Positions 26,891-35,572 of a stretch of 64,000 nucleotides of DNA are shown here, piece by piece. The notes below the pieces were generated by a model. It was not told the DNA's origin. It did no database searches and saw nothing but the letters and a program-made list of their open reading frames with translations. Position 1 is the first letter of the stretch; each line of letters begins with the position of its first letter. The position numbers and the translations under genes were made by a program. The stretch spans positions 1 through 64,000 of the forward strand of contig JBGCGF010000007.1 of the NCBI GenBank assembly GCA_045110575.1, given 5' to 3'. Origin of the DNA: CALDTK01 sp045110575 (lineage in GTDB: Bacteria; Bacteroidota; Bacteroidia; Chitinophagales; Saprospiraceae).

Positions 26891-27039
26891 CGAATTGTCA
26901 GTTCTTCAGACAAACATCAGGCTACTGTTAAACTGCATGAATTACATCAAGCTAAGTTCTTCGGCTAACTGACAGTTCTAGCGACAACACATCAGGCTAC
27001 TTTCGATTGGCATGAATAACATCAACCTAACTTCTACAA
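26891..27039. repeat. Tandem duplication of a gene 3' end (2 decayed copies)
   Basis: Copies of 74 bases (26891-26964) and 75 bases (26965-27039) run head-to-tail into the real end of the adjacent minus-strand gene, which forms the start of a third copy at 27040. Shared blocks include cwaactgacagttct, acatcaggctact and gcatgaatwacatcaa. In copy 2 the gene's terminal AARAVSS is echoed as VARTVS then stop. Confidence 0.75.
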
Positions 27040-27894
27040 CGAACTGACAGCTCTGGCGGCAGTCGATGAGGCTCCTATGTTATCGGCGTTATGCTCATCA
27101 ATATTCGCTAACCACATTTGCGCCACTTGAAAAGGAGATAGCCCGTAGCGCGCGATGTGCTGATTTAGTGCATTTGCGATATACGTCTCGCCATCAAAAA
27201 GCATAAATAGGTCTTGAAAACCTTCAATCCACGCTGCTTTTTTGGGGTGCAACAAGGCTTGTTTTGGAATTGCTGGTTGTTGAGCTAAGAACTGCATGAG
27301 TTCGGCCTCGTGTTGCTGTCGGTCTGCGATTTGATCAACTGTGCAACGGTTATGAAAATACTGGTCTAGCCAGTTGCCGAGTTGGGTTTTGGCGAAAGCT
27401 GAAATCCATTCTGGACCACACTTAATGCCATGTAAAGCGGCAGAAATTTCGGTTAGGCAATCTGTCAATCCGGTCGTGCTAATTCCATGACTCGCGACGA
27501 TTTGCGTACTGGTAACATGAAGGTCTGTCAGACAATCTTCATCGATATCTGCAGGCATGATCTCAAACTTCGGGCTAATGCTTTCGAGGAGTGAGTTCGG
27601 ATGCACGCGTCGTGAGGCCAAATGACCAAATCGTTCTTGCAGCAGTGGCCTAAGAATCGTATGAACCGCGGAACTGTCCGTTTCAAGATAGACGTCAAAT
27701 AAAGGGCCGCGACGATACACACATTCGAAATACCATTGGTTGATCGCCCCTGTATTATCCGCAGATTCTAATAGTGGATGGACCTCGCGAACGAGGAAAT
27801 TTTTCCAGTTGGCGTCCACTGGCAGTGCCATGCGGATCCAACGCAAGTGTGTTTGTGTCATAGTGTTTGTCGAGTCTGAACCCTTCACTATCAC
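27034..27894 (-). CDS. Possible lantibiotic-dehydratase C-terminal / thiopeptide-type protein
   Basis: 286 residues (275 if the second ATG at 27861 is used). The N-terminal part, LRWIRMALPVDANWKNFLV followed by WYFECVYRRGPLFDVYL, resembles the standalone 'thiopeptide-type bacteriocin biosynthesis' domain related to the C-terminus of LanB dehydratases. In that family this domain eliminates glutamate from modified Ser/Thr. No precursor peptide, dehydratase N-terminal domain, cyclase or exporter is adjacent, so the call is tentative. An exact 14-mer (27386-27399) encodes SAFAKT. The 3' end has been tandemly duplicated downstream. Confidence 0.4.
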   Translation of the reverse strand: MIVKGSDSTNTMTQTHLRWIRMALPVDANWKNFLVREVHPLLESADNTGAINQWYFECVYRRGPLFDVYLETDSSAVHTILRPLLQERFGHLASRRVHPNSLLESISPKFEIMPADIDEDCLTDLHVTSTQIVASHGISTTGLTDCLTEISAALHGIKCGPEWISAFAKTQLGNWLDQYFHNRCTVDQIADRQQHEAELMQFLAQQPAIPKQALLHPKKAAWIEGFQDLFMLFDGETYIANALNQHIARYGLSPFQVAQMWLANIDEHNADNIGASSTAARAVSSL

Positions 27895-27938
27895 AAAAGT
27901 CCGACCGCATAGAAAAAAGGATAATATCTAAACACAAA

Positions 27939-27970
27939 GAAGCCCCTCCGTCCTTAGACGAAGAGGCTTC
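27939..27970 (-). terminator. Intrinsic terminator after dnaK
   Basis: A GAAGCC..CTC / GAG..GGCTTC stem with a short loop, 27 bases beyond the dnaK stop, followed on the minus strand by a TTCTTTGTGTTT run. Confidence 0.75.
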
Positions 27971-27996
27971 AATTCTTTCAAGAAGAGACTAAAAGC

Positions 27997-29907
27997 TTAC
28001 GCTTTCTCGTCCACTTCTTCGAACTCGACGTCAGTAACGTCTTCTGCAGCACTAGTGTCATCACCAGCTTCTGGAGCAGCAGCTTCACCTTCTGCGCCTG
28101 GGGCGTTTCCAGCAGCGTACATCTTCTCTGTAGCGATTCCCCATGCAGCATTAAGATCTGCAGTGCCTTTCTCGATACCGTCCATGTCTTGAACCTTGTG
28201 TGCTTCCTTGAGCTTCTCGACAGCAGCTTCGATAGTCTCCTTGTCTCCTTCTTCAACCTTGTCGCCAAACTCCTTGAGTTGCTTCTCGGTCTGGAAGATG
28301 AGTCCATCGGCAGCATTGAGCTTGTCGATTTGCTCGCGGGCAGCCTTGTCAGAATCAGCGTTTGCTTCCGCTTCGTTCTTCATGCGCTCGATCTCCTCTT
28401 GGCTCAAGCCTGTAGAAGCCTCGATACGGATCGTTTGCTCCTTACCGGTGCCTGTATCCTTCGCAGAGATGTTGAGGATACCGTTAGCGTCCATGTCGAA
28501 GGTTACTTCAACTTGTGGTACCCCACGTGGTGCTGGTGGAATGCCTTCGAGTACGAACTTACCTACAGAGCGGTTTTGAGACGCCATTGGGCGCTCACCC
28601 TGAAGGATGTGAATCTCAACACTTGGTTGGTTGTCGCTAGCTGTAGAGTACGTCTTAGACTTCTTTGTAGGAATCGTTGAGTTAGACTCGATCACTACAT
28701 CGTAAACACCTCCCATCGTCTCGATACCGAGACTAAGTGGAGTTACGTCAAGAAGAAGTACGTCCTGAACGTCACCAGAAAGTACACCACCTTGAATTGC
28801 TGCACCAATTGCAACAACCTCGTCTGGGTTTACCTCACGGTTTGGCTTGCGGCCGAAGAACTTCTCTACTGCTTCCTGAACGGCTGGGATACGCGTTGAT
28901 CCACCTACGAGGATAACCTCATCGATGTCACTGTTGCTCAATCCTGCGTCCTTCATCGCCTCTTTACAAGGTCCGAGGGTGCGCTTTACGAGATCTTCTG
29001 CGAGTGACTCGAACTTAGCACGTGAAAGCTTCACCGTAAGGTGCTTTGGAACGCCGTCTACAGCCGTGATGTACGGCATGTTGAAGTCGTACTCAGTTGT
29101 ACTAGAGAGGTCCATTTTCGCCTTCTCTGCTTCTTCCTTCAAACGCTGAAGCGCCATTGGGTCTTTGCGGAGGTCAATGTTCTCTTGGTCCTTGAATGTA
29201 CTAGCGAGCCAATCGATGATTACGTGATCGAAATCATCACCACCAAGTTGTGTGTCACCGTTGGTAGACTTCACTTCGAATACACCATCACCGAGTTCGA
29301 GGATAGAGATGTCGAACGTTCCACCACCAAGGTCATAGACAGCGATCGTAAGATCCTTGTCACTCTTGTTGAATCCATAAGCCAATGCCGCAGCAGTAGG
29401 CTCGTTGATGATACGCTTGATGTTGAGGCCGGCGATCTCACCTGCTTCTTTCGTTGCTTGACGCTGCGAATCGTTGAAGTATGCAGGTACAGTCACAACT
29501 GCCTCTGTAACTTCCTGTCCGAGGTAATCCTCAGCAACCTTCTTCATTTTCTGAAGAATCATTGCGCTGATTTCCTGTGGTGTGTAATCGCGATCGTCCA
29601 CTTTTACGCGGGCCACATCGTTCGCACCTTTTACCACATCGTATGCTGTGTTAGCGAGGTCGTTTTTCACTTCTGAAAAGCGACGTCCCATGTAGCGTTT
29701 CACAGATGAAATCGTACGTGTTGGGTTGGTGATGGCTTGGCGCTTGGCTGGTGCTCCAATTTTGCGCTCGCCGTTATCTAAAAATGCGACCACCGAAGGA
29801 GTGGTACGCTTGCCTTCGTCGTTGAGGATGACTTCTGGCACGTTACCTTCCATCACTGCTACGCAGGAGTTAGTTGTTCCGAGGTCAATTCCGATGATCT
29901 TTCCCAT
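27997..29907 (-). CDS. dnaK: Chaperone protein DnaK (Hsp70)
   Basis: Starts at the ATG of MGKIIGIDLGTTNSCVAVMEG, giving 636 residues; the longer frame opens at a TTG. The ATPase domain has the phosphate loops and VYDLGGGTFDISIL. The substrate-binding domain and the C-terminal EEVDEKA tail are intact. It folds and protects proteins with DnaJ and GrpE, neither of which is adjacent. A 7-base palindrome, TTCGTCA/TGACGAA at 30000-30020, lies 93 bases upstream and could be an operator; no CIRCE element was seen. A strong terminator follows. Confidence 0.97.
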   Translation of the reverse strand: MGKIIGIDLGTTNSCVAVMEGNVPEVILNDEGKRTTPSVVAFLDNGERKIGAPAKRQAITNPTRTISSVKRYMGRRFSEVKNDLANTAYDVVKGANDVARVKVDDRDYTPQEISAMILQKMKKVAEDYLGQEVTEAVVTVPAYFNDSQRQATKEAGEIAGLNIKRIINEPTAAALAYGFNKSDKDLTIAVYDLGGGTFDISILELGDGVFEVKSTNGDTQLGGDDFDHVIIDWLASTFKDQENIDLRKDPMALQRLKEEAEKAKMDLSSTTEYDFNMPYITAVDGVPKHLTVKLSRAKFESLAEDLVKRTLGPCKEAMKDAGLSNSDIDEVILVGGSTRIPAVQEAVEKFFGRKPNREVNPDEVVAIGAAIQGGVLSGDVQDVLLLDVTPLSLGIETMGGVYDVVIESNSTIPTKKSKTYSTASDNQPSVEIHILQGERPMASQNRSVGKFVLEGIPPAPRGVPQVEVTFDMDANGILNISAKDTGTGKEQTIRIEASTGLSQEEIERMKNEAEANADSDKAAREQIDKLNAADGLIFQTEKQLKEFGDKVEEGDKETIEAAVEKLKEAHKVQDMDGIEKGTADLNAAWGIATEKMYAAGNAPGAEGEAAAPEAGDDTSAAEDVTDVEFEEVDEKA

Positions 29908-29999
29908 GTTATTATTGGTTTGTGCCAATACAACATCAAACTATGGGCCTTTCGGTAAAACCTGCCAAATCGCCTTAAACCGAGATCGTCGGGTGCAAT

Positions 30000-30020
30000 T
30001 TCGTCAGTCGTTTTGACGAA
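30000..30020. promoter_or_regulatory. Palindrome upstream of dnaK
   Basis: TTCGTCA-N7-TGACGAA. Not the CIRCE consensus. Possible operator. Confidence 0.3.
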
Positions 30021-30059
30021 AGTGATGACAACTCGGCAGGAGATTCGGCTGGGAGCCGA

Positions 30060-30320
30060 ATTCAATTTTGAATTTTGAATTGGATAATTTTGAATGGCCT
30101 TCAGGACGCTCGGTAGAGACGCCCATTAATAATGCAATCAACTAGGCAGTTCTTTAAAATGAGCCGCAGGCGAGCAAAACATCTCGGCATTCAAAATTCA
30201 AAATTGGCGGAGCGAAGCTTCGAACACTAATTCAAAATTAGAGTAGGCATAAGCCTACACGCTTCTCGGCATTCAAAATTCAAAATTTGAGACGCGTAGC
30301 GAAGAAGTCTAATTCAAAAT
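30060..30320. repeat. TTGAATT/ATTCAAA heptamer element
   Basis: Left arm ttcaatt, ttgaatt, ttgaatt and ttgaatg; a core with aggacgctcgg and gagacgccc; then two right parts, each opening ctcggcattcaaaattcaaaa (30184 and 30263). A GC-rich gcgaagcttcg and gcgtagcgaaga lie between. It ends three bases before the lipoprotein gene stop. Confidence 0.75.
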
Positions 30321-30323
30321 TCC

Positions 30324-31334
30324 TTAAAGCCCGAAGTCAATCCCTGGACAACGAGTTACAAGCTCATCTGCCGAGTCAATTGTTAGACCTGCGATGGTCT
30401 CTTGCTCGAGTTGAGTGATACCACCGAACAATCCGATACCGCCTTCGATATTAGAGAACGGAGGAAGCTCACCTGTTGAGGTAATGCCTCGGTTCGCTTG
30501 GATCAAATCGCGATAAGCAGAAAAGCTCTCGTCTCCGCCGGTGATGACCATCTTGACGGCAGGAACACTGTAACTGTATCCCTCTAGACTTGTCTTTAGC
30601 TCTCCATTGAGGAAATCGTAAAAGCCACTAAGTGGGCCACGGAATACATTTGAAGAACCATCTAGATTACGGCCAGCTGCCCAATATAGATTGACCTCAG
30701 AAACGCCATTTGGTCCAGTCTCAGTGAGCATAATATTGAATCCGAACTCATACGTTCCTATTTCAACACCAATAGCGGTTGTAGCTTCTTTAGTCCAACT
30801 AAACGAATAAGGCGTTTGAGAACTAAACGGATATTGGTCTAGTGGCTCTCTTGAGCGCTGAAAAGCCAACGTTGGAAGTACAGGCGCATTTCCAGATGCG
30901 AGGATCGCCCCATTTTGCTCAATGAGCAGGCGAATCGTATCACCAGGTCTTGAATTCAAGCCTGTTGAATCGAAAGTGTAGAAAAAATTAGGCGTAGAAG
31001 GGAATACTCCTGCTCCTCGTGGCAAACCTTGATCTGCAAGATTGACGCGCGTCATCGTAGCTCTATCAGCTGTTCGACTATTCTCCGCATAAGCGTTGAT
31101 CTCATCAATGCCGTAGTAAAGGGAATCTTCTTGCTGTGCAGCCTCAAAAGCCCCACCTTCTGTACCAAACTGGAACGACTTCGAGATATTTACAAACTGT
31201 GCCTGCGAAGCAGTATTGTACAATCCGTAAACAATCGGTAAAGGAGATGCATCTTCGAGAAGCACTACCTCGTTCTCACAGGAGAAGAAGAAAAGAGAAC
31301 TGCAAAGCAGTAGTAAATAGCGGGATTTCATCAT
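30324..31334 (-). CDS. DUF4249-like lipoprotein
   Basis: The start is set at the ATG after the -7 box; the longer frame's ATG is overlapped by the box. About 336 residues with a lipoprotein signal (LLLLCSSLFFFSC), a beta-rich body beginning PIVYGLYN, and AQFVNISKSFQFG. This resembles DUF4249 outer-membrane-associated lipoproteins, which often accompany TonB receptors; none is adjacent here. Function unknown. Divergent from panB, with 75 bases between. Confidence 0.6.
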   Translation of the reverse strand: MMKSRYLLLLCSSLFFFSCENEVVLLEDASPLPIVYGLYNTASQAQFVNISKSFQFGTEGGAFEAAQQEDSLYYGIDEINAYAENSRTADRATMTRVNLADQGLPRGAGVFPSTPNFFYTFDSTGLNSRPGDTIRLLIEQNGAILASGNAPVLPTLAFQRSREPLDQYPFSSQTPYSFSWTKEATTAIGVEIGTYEFGFNIMLTETGPNGVSEVNLYWAAGRNLDGSSNVFRGPLSGFYDFLNGELKTSLEGYSYSVPAVKMVITGGDESFSAYRDLIQANRGITSTGELPPFSNIEGGIGLFGGITQLEQETIAGLTIDSADELVTRCPGIDFGL

Positions 31335-31341
31335 TGCACCG

Positions 31342-31349
31342 CAAATGTA
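31342..31349 (-). promoter_or_regulatory. -7 box TACATTTG
   Basis: A perfect TAnnTTTG on the minus strand, seven bases before the lipoprotein ATG. Confidence 0.6.
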
Positions 31350-31409
31350 GTCCATCTTCTAACGTTTAAGATGACTGCTGGACGCTACTTTGCGCAAAAA
31401 TCTATTACA

Positions 31410-32228
31410 ATGTCAGTACATGCCGAAGTAAAACGCGTCACAACGCACGTGTTACAAGCCATGAAAAGTAAGAATGAGCCCATCGCGATGCTCACAGCTT
31501 ATGACTATACCATGGCACGCATCCTCGATGCTGCCGGAATCGACGTACTTCTAGTCGGAGATTCTGCGAGTAATGTCGTCGCTGGCCACGAGACTACCCT
31601 ACCCATCACCTTGGATCAAATGATCTTTATGGCTGGTGCAGTAGTGAGAGGTGTACAACGTGCACTCGTTGTAGTGGACCTGCCTTTTGGTAGCTATCAA
31701 GGAAACTCTGAACGAGCACTTGACTCTGCTATCCGTATCATGAAAGAAAGTGGCGCCCATGCGGTGAAGCTGGAAGGTGGTGCCGAAATAGCAGAAAGTG
31801 TCTCTCGTATCCTTTCTGCAGGCGTTCCAGTTATGGGACACTTGGGCCTCACGCCCCAGTCGATCTACAAATTCGGAACGTATTCTGTTCGCGCTCGTGA
31901 AGAAGAAGAGGCTGATCGCCTGCGTTCTGATGCGAAGTTGCTGCAAGAGCTAGGCTGCTTTGGCCTCGTACTCGAGAAAATCCCGAGAGACCTCGGTAAA
32001 GAAATCAGCAATGACCTCATTATCCCTACCATTGGTATTGGTGCAGGTTCTGATACTGACGGACAAGTGCTCGTAACGATGGACATGCTTGGACTAACCA
32101 AGGATTTCAATCCGCGCTTCATTCGTCGCTACCTCGATCTTGCGTCTGTCATTGAAGGCGCAACCGCAGAGTACATTCAAGATGTTAGGGGACGCACCTT
32201 CCCGAGCAAACAAGAGTCATACAAGTAG
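31410..32228 (+). CDS. panB: 3-methyl-2-oxobutanoate hydroxymethyltransferase
   Basis: 272 residues from ATG 31410; upstream ATG 31371 would add 13 residues that do not fit the family. Motifs are AYDYTMARILDAAGIDVLLVGDS, LPITLDQM and GHLGLTPQS. It catalyses the first committed step of pantothenate synthesis (transfer of hydroxymethyl from 5,10-methylene-THF to ketoisovalerate). It is followed three bases later by mltG in an apparent operon, an unusual partner. Confidence 0.95.
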   Translation: MSVHAEVKRVTTHVLQAMKSKNEPIAMLTAYDYTMARILDAAGIDVLLVGDSASNVVAGHETTLPITLDQMIFMAGAVVRGVQRALVVVDLPFGSYQGNSERALDSAIRIMKESGAHAVKLEGGAEIAESVSRILSAGVPVMGHLGLTPQSIYKFGTYSVRAREEEEADRLRSDAKLLQELGCFGLVLEKIPRDLGKEISNDLIIPTIGIGAGSDTDGQVLVTMDMLGLTKDFNPRFIRRYLDLASVIEGATAEYIQDVRGRTFPSKQESYK

Positions 32229-32231
32229 GAC

Positions 32232-33260
32232 ATGACCTCAGCCACTAGGAAATTCGCATACGCTTTTGGCGTAATTGCGCTGCTAACCGTTGCATGGATT
32301 GGTTCACGTTTGTACGCACTGCGTATGGAGCCTCTCACGGAGAAGACTGCCGTCATTAAGCTGCCCAGAACGGGCGACATGACGAACGTTCTAGACTCAT
32401 TGCTTCAATACGGAATCGTAACCGACACCTCAAAATTGATCGCTGCCATTGATCGATATGGCCTCCGGTATCGTCCAGGGCAGTTTGAAATCGAAGAAAA
32501 CTGGAGTGCTAAAAAGCTGATCGATCACCTCAGGGCTGGCGCACAAGAAGAAGCACGTGTAGTGCTTACCAATGCTCGTCTGATTGGCGATGTCGCAGCT
32601 AAAGCAACGCGATTCATAGAACTGGACAGCGCTGAATTGCACGATGCGGTACTTGATAGTGTTTGGCTAGACAGCGTTGGCCTAACCCGCGAGACGGCAA
32701 TGACCATTTTTGTTCCGAACACTTACAATGTCTATTGGTCGGCAAGTGGGAAAGAGGTGCGCGATCGACTTTACAATGAGTCGAAGCGCTTTTGGGATAA
32801 AAATGACCGGAGATCTAAAGCAGATAGCCTAGGGCTAACGCCCGAAGAAGTCTATACCGTTGCTAGCATCGTAGAAAGCGAGAGCAATCACAAGCCCGAA
32901 AAGCCTACCATTGCTGGCGTCTATCTCAATCGCCTCCGGTTAGGGATCAAACTTGACGCAGATCCCACCGTTATTTTTGCGATCGGAGACTATGGAATTA
33001 GACGTGTACTCTTCAAGCACCTTGAGTACGATTCGCCTTACAATACATACCTGTACGCAGGCGTGCCTCCAGGTCCGATATCGATGGCAGGAATATCTAG
33101 TATCGATGCAGTGCTCAACCCGGAACAACACGATTACTTATTCTTTGTAACCAAAGGAGATGGAACAGGTACCCACATGTTTGCTAAAAACATGTCAGGA
33201 CACAGCCGCAACATTCGCACGTTTCAGCAGACGTTGCGCCGCAGAGGCATAAGAAGGTAA
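32232..33260 (+). CDS. mltG: Endolytic murein transglycosylase MltG
   Basis: 342 residues with one N-terminal transmembrane helix (YAFGVIALLTVAWIGSRLYAL) and the YceG catalytic domain. Blocks are VASIVESESNHKPEKPTIAGVYLNR (catalytic Glu expected in ExE), DADPTVIFA, SPYNTYLYAGVPPGPI and HDYLFFVTKGDGTGTHMFA. It cleaves nascent glycan strands near the inner membrane. Three bases downstream of panB. Confidence 0.93.
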   Translation: MTSATRKFAYAFGVIALLTVAWIGSRLYALRMEPLTEKTAVIKLPRTGDMTNVLDSLLQYGIVTDTSKLIAAIDRYGLRYRPGQFEIEENWSAKKLIDHLRAGAQEEARVVLTNARLIGDVAAKATRFIELDSAELHDAVLDSVWLDSVGLTRETAMTIFVPNTYNVYWSASGKEVRDRLYNESKRFWDKNDRRSKADSLGLTPEEVYTVASIVESESNHKPEKPTIAGVYLNRLRLGIKLDADPTVIFAIGDYGIRRVLFKHLEYDSPYNTYLYAGVPPGPISMAGISSIDAVLNPEQHDYLFFVTKGDGTGTHMFAKNMSGHSRNIRTFQQTLRRRGIRR

Positions 33261-33295
33261 GACGAAGAGGCTTTCTATGAAATGTAGATTTGAGC

Positions 33296-33309
33296 GCTTA
33301 CGCCAAAAC
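33296..33309 (+). repeat. 14-mer variant containing the hemH stop codon
   Basis: GCTTACGCCAAAAC. On the minus strand the GCG TAA of this word is the last codon and stop of hemH. Confidence 0.65.
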
Positions 33310-34347
33310 CGGCTGCTTCAAACCCGCCTTCTCGCGAATAATCGTAGCAACGGCTTCTACCCATTCCGGCATGTCGTTAAGACTTGGGACGAGGTCTAAT
33401 ATCTCGCCACCCATTTCTATGAATTCCTCGTGATACTCATCACTGATCTCGATCGTCGTCTCTAGGCAATCCGAAGTAAATGCCGGACAGAGCACCAATA
33501 GCTTTGTGTCGCCTTCTTCGCGGCGCTTCTTGATGATGTCGGTCGTATACGGCTGTGCCCACTTATCTCGACCGAGACGCGATTGGAAACAGACGCTGTA
33601 TTGATCTGGCGAAAGTCCTAACTCAGCAGCGATGAGCTGAGCAGTATTGTGACATTGTGCGCTATAGCAATACTGATTGTGCTTCCCAATAACATGACAG
33701 CAATTTTCATTCTTTGCGCAATGGTCATGGCGGTCTGCTTTGATAAGCTGACGCTCTGGCAACCCGTGAAAACTGAACAACACGTGGTCGTAGCTCGGAA
33801 TGTCAAACTGACGCGCATTCTCCGCATAGCAATTCACCATTGCCGGATTGTCGTAGTAGTCGCGAATTAAGACCAGCTCTGGAATATTGATTTCCTCACG
33901 AAGAAGTCGCATCACCTCATCGTGCACGCTTCCTACGGTCGCACTCGCATAGTGTGGGAAGAGCGAGAAGACGACGAGCTTGTCAATATCCTCTTCAAGC
34001 AACTCCTGAAGGGTGTCCTTGATGCTCGGGTCTTGATAGCGCATTGCTAACTTAACGATGCACTCATCGCCCATTATCGGCTTTAGCGCATCGACGAGAC
34101 TCTCACCATAGACTTTTAGCGGACTGCCTTCTGGTGTCCATAGGTCTTGGTAGAGTTTGGCAGATCCTCCTGATCGGAACGGTGCAATTACACCTTGAAC
34201 AAGTGCCTGTCGTGGAATCCACGGAATATCAATAACGCGGCGATCTGTGAGAAACTCACGGAGGTATCGATACACATCATAATGAGAAGGTGAATCGGGA
34301 GTACCAAGGTTCACGATGAGTACGCCAGTTTTTCCAAAAGAAGCCAT
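33298..34347 (-). CDS. hemH: Ferrochelatase
   Basis: A 349-residue enzyme inserting Fe2+ into protoporphyrin IX. FSFHGLPERQ (191-200) holds the catalytic His194. A following Cys cluster (Cys210, 216, 217, 227, 232) is typical of Bacteroidota enzymes and may bind an Fe-S cluster, which is inferred. It starts four bases after a perfect -7 box TAACTTTG, so the transcript is nearly leaderless. An exact 14-mer lies in its promoter region (34373-34386), and the stop codon is inside a variant copy. Confidence 0.95.
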   Translation of the reverse strand: MASFGKTGVLIVNLGTPDSPSHYDVYRYLREFLTDRRVIDIPWIPRQALVQGVIAPFRSGGSAKLYQDLWTPEGSPLKVYGESLVDALKPIMGDECIVKLAMRYQDPSIKDTLQELLEEDIDKLVVFSLFPHYASATVGSVHDEVMRLLREEINIPELVLIRDYYDNPAMVNCYAENARQFDIPSYDHVLFSFHGLPERQLIKADRHDHCAKNENCCHVIGKHNQYCYSAQCHNTAQLIAAELGLSPDQYSVCFQSRLGRDKWAQPYTTDIIKKRREEGDTKLLVLCPAFTSDCLETTIEISDEYHEEFIEMGGEILDLVPSLNDMPEWVEAVATIIREKAGLKQPVLA

Positions 34348-34351
34348 AGTG

Positions 34352-34359
34352 CAAAGTTA
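34352..34359 (-). promoter_or_regulatory. -7 box TAACTTTG of hemH
   Basis: A perfect TAnnTTTG on the minus strand, four bases before the ATG. Confidence 0.65.
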
Positions 34360-34372
34360 GCGCGCAAGGTAG

Positions 34373-34386
34373 GTTTTGGCGAAAGC
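34373..34386 (-). repeat. Exact dispersed 14-mer in hemH promoter region
   Basis: GTTTTGGCGAAAGC on the plus strand, just upstream of the hemH -7 box, where a -33 element would be expected. Confidence 0.75.
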
Positions 34387-34473
34387 CTTATCCCACTACG
34401 CAACTAACAAATGACTTAAACCTGTGAGTGGTTGCAGCTTTTTATAAAGAGTTTGTGTACGTATCCTTGCCCT

Positions 34474-35253
34474 ATGGCCAAACCACTCATTCTTATCACC
34501 AACGACGATGGTATTTCTGCTCCTGGACTCAAAGCACTTGTTGAAGTTGCGAGAGAGTTAGGAGAAGTTATCGTTGTCGCGCCCGACAGTCCACAATCTG
34601 GACAAGGGCACGCTATTACACTCACTGCCCCACTGCGTCTCCACCCTACGTCTGTGTTCGAAGGCATTGAGGCTTACGAGTGCTCAGGTACGCCAGTGGA
34701 TTGCGTTAAGCTTGCTAAGCACGTCTTAGCGAAAGGTCGAAAAATTGATTTTTGCCTGAGTGGTGTCAACCATGGATCAAACCAAGGCGTCAATATTTTG
34801 TACTCGGGTACCATGTCTGCAGCAATGGAAGCTTCGTTGGACAACATTCCTTCTATCGGCTTTAGCCTTTTAGATTTCACTTGGAAAGCTGACTTTTCGG
34901 AAGCAAAACCGTTCATTAAAGTCTTGGTCGAGTACGGATTGACGAATGGATTCGGCCCGACGAATTTGCTCAACGTCAACATCCCAAAGCCAAGTGAAAA
35001 ACCTATTCAAGGCATAAAAGTCTGTCGCCAAGCCAATGCGCGCTGGGTAGAGACGTTCCAAGATGGTACCGACCCACACGGCCGTGATTACTATTGGTTA
35101 ACAGGCAATTTCATCACGGACGATGAAGGTGAGGATACCGATACCTGGGCCTTGGACAATAATTACATAAGTGTCGTTCCTTGTGGACACGACTTGACGT
35201 TGCACGCTGCACTTGAGCCGCTTGCTGCAATAAGTACCTTAAAAGTCAACTAG
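34474..35253 (+). CDS. surE: 5'/3'-nucleotidase SurE
   Basis: 259 residues from ATG 34474 (MAKPLILITNDDG); the longer frame adds 14 residues before the conserved start. NDDG (10-13) holds the metal-binding aspartates, and SGVNHGSNQG and the SGTMSAAMEA region are present. It hydrolyses nucleoside monophosphates and short polyphosphates. It opens a tight cluster with a small membrane protein and lpxB. Confidence 0.95.
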   Translation: MAKPLILITNDDGISAPGLKALVEVARELGEVIVVAPDSPQSGQGHAITLTAPLRLHPTSVFEGIEAYECSGTPVDCVKLAKHVLAKGRKIDFCLSGVNHGSNQGVNILYSGTMSAAMEASLDNIPSIGFSLLDFTWKADFSEAKPFIKVLVEYGLTNGFGPTNLLNVNIPKPSEKPIQGIKVCRQANARWVETFQDGTDPHGRDYYWLTGNFITDDEGEDTDTWALDNNYISVVPCGHDLTLHAALEPLAAISTLKVN

Positions 35254-35256
35254 ACT

Positions 35257-35568
35257 ATGCTAAAAGAGGACAATATCATGATTGGAATCGCCCTCGGCGT
35301 TACAATCCCTGTGCTTGGTTATTTGCTCGTCGACGGACTTCTCGGTCTACTCGAAACGATTGGCGTACGTGGCTTTGGTAATTCTGTGATCACCTTCAAG
35401 GAGCGCACTACAATGCTCATTGCTTTGTGCAGCAACCTCATTCCGTTTTGGATCATGAGCAAGATGCGCAACGACAATACAATGCGCGGTATCCTGATTG
35501 CGACAGCTATCTACGCGATCGGCTGGTTCGTCTTTTACGGATCTGATATCCTCACCTCTGTAGACTAA
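35257..35568 (+). CDS. Small membrane protein between surE and lpxB
   Basis: 103 residues with three hydrophobic segments (GIALGVTIPVLGYLLV, TTMLIALCSNLIPFWIM, GILIATAIYAIGWFVFYG). Family not identified. It starts three bases after surE and ends five bases before lpxB, so it is co-transcribed. A role in envelope or lipid A work is only suggested by position. Confidence 0.65.
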   Translation: MLKEDNIMIGIALGVTIPVLGYLLVDGLLGLLETIGVRGFGNSVITFKERTTMLIALCSNLIPFWIMSKMRNDNTMRGILIATAIYAIGWFVFYGSDILTSVD

Positions 35569-35572
35569 CGCT

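Noticed and set aside
28189..29676. Long plus-strand frames opposite dnaK
   Set aside because: Antisense shadows produced by the codon bias of dnaK.
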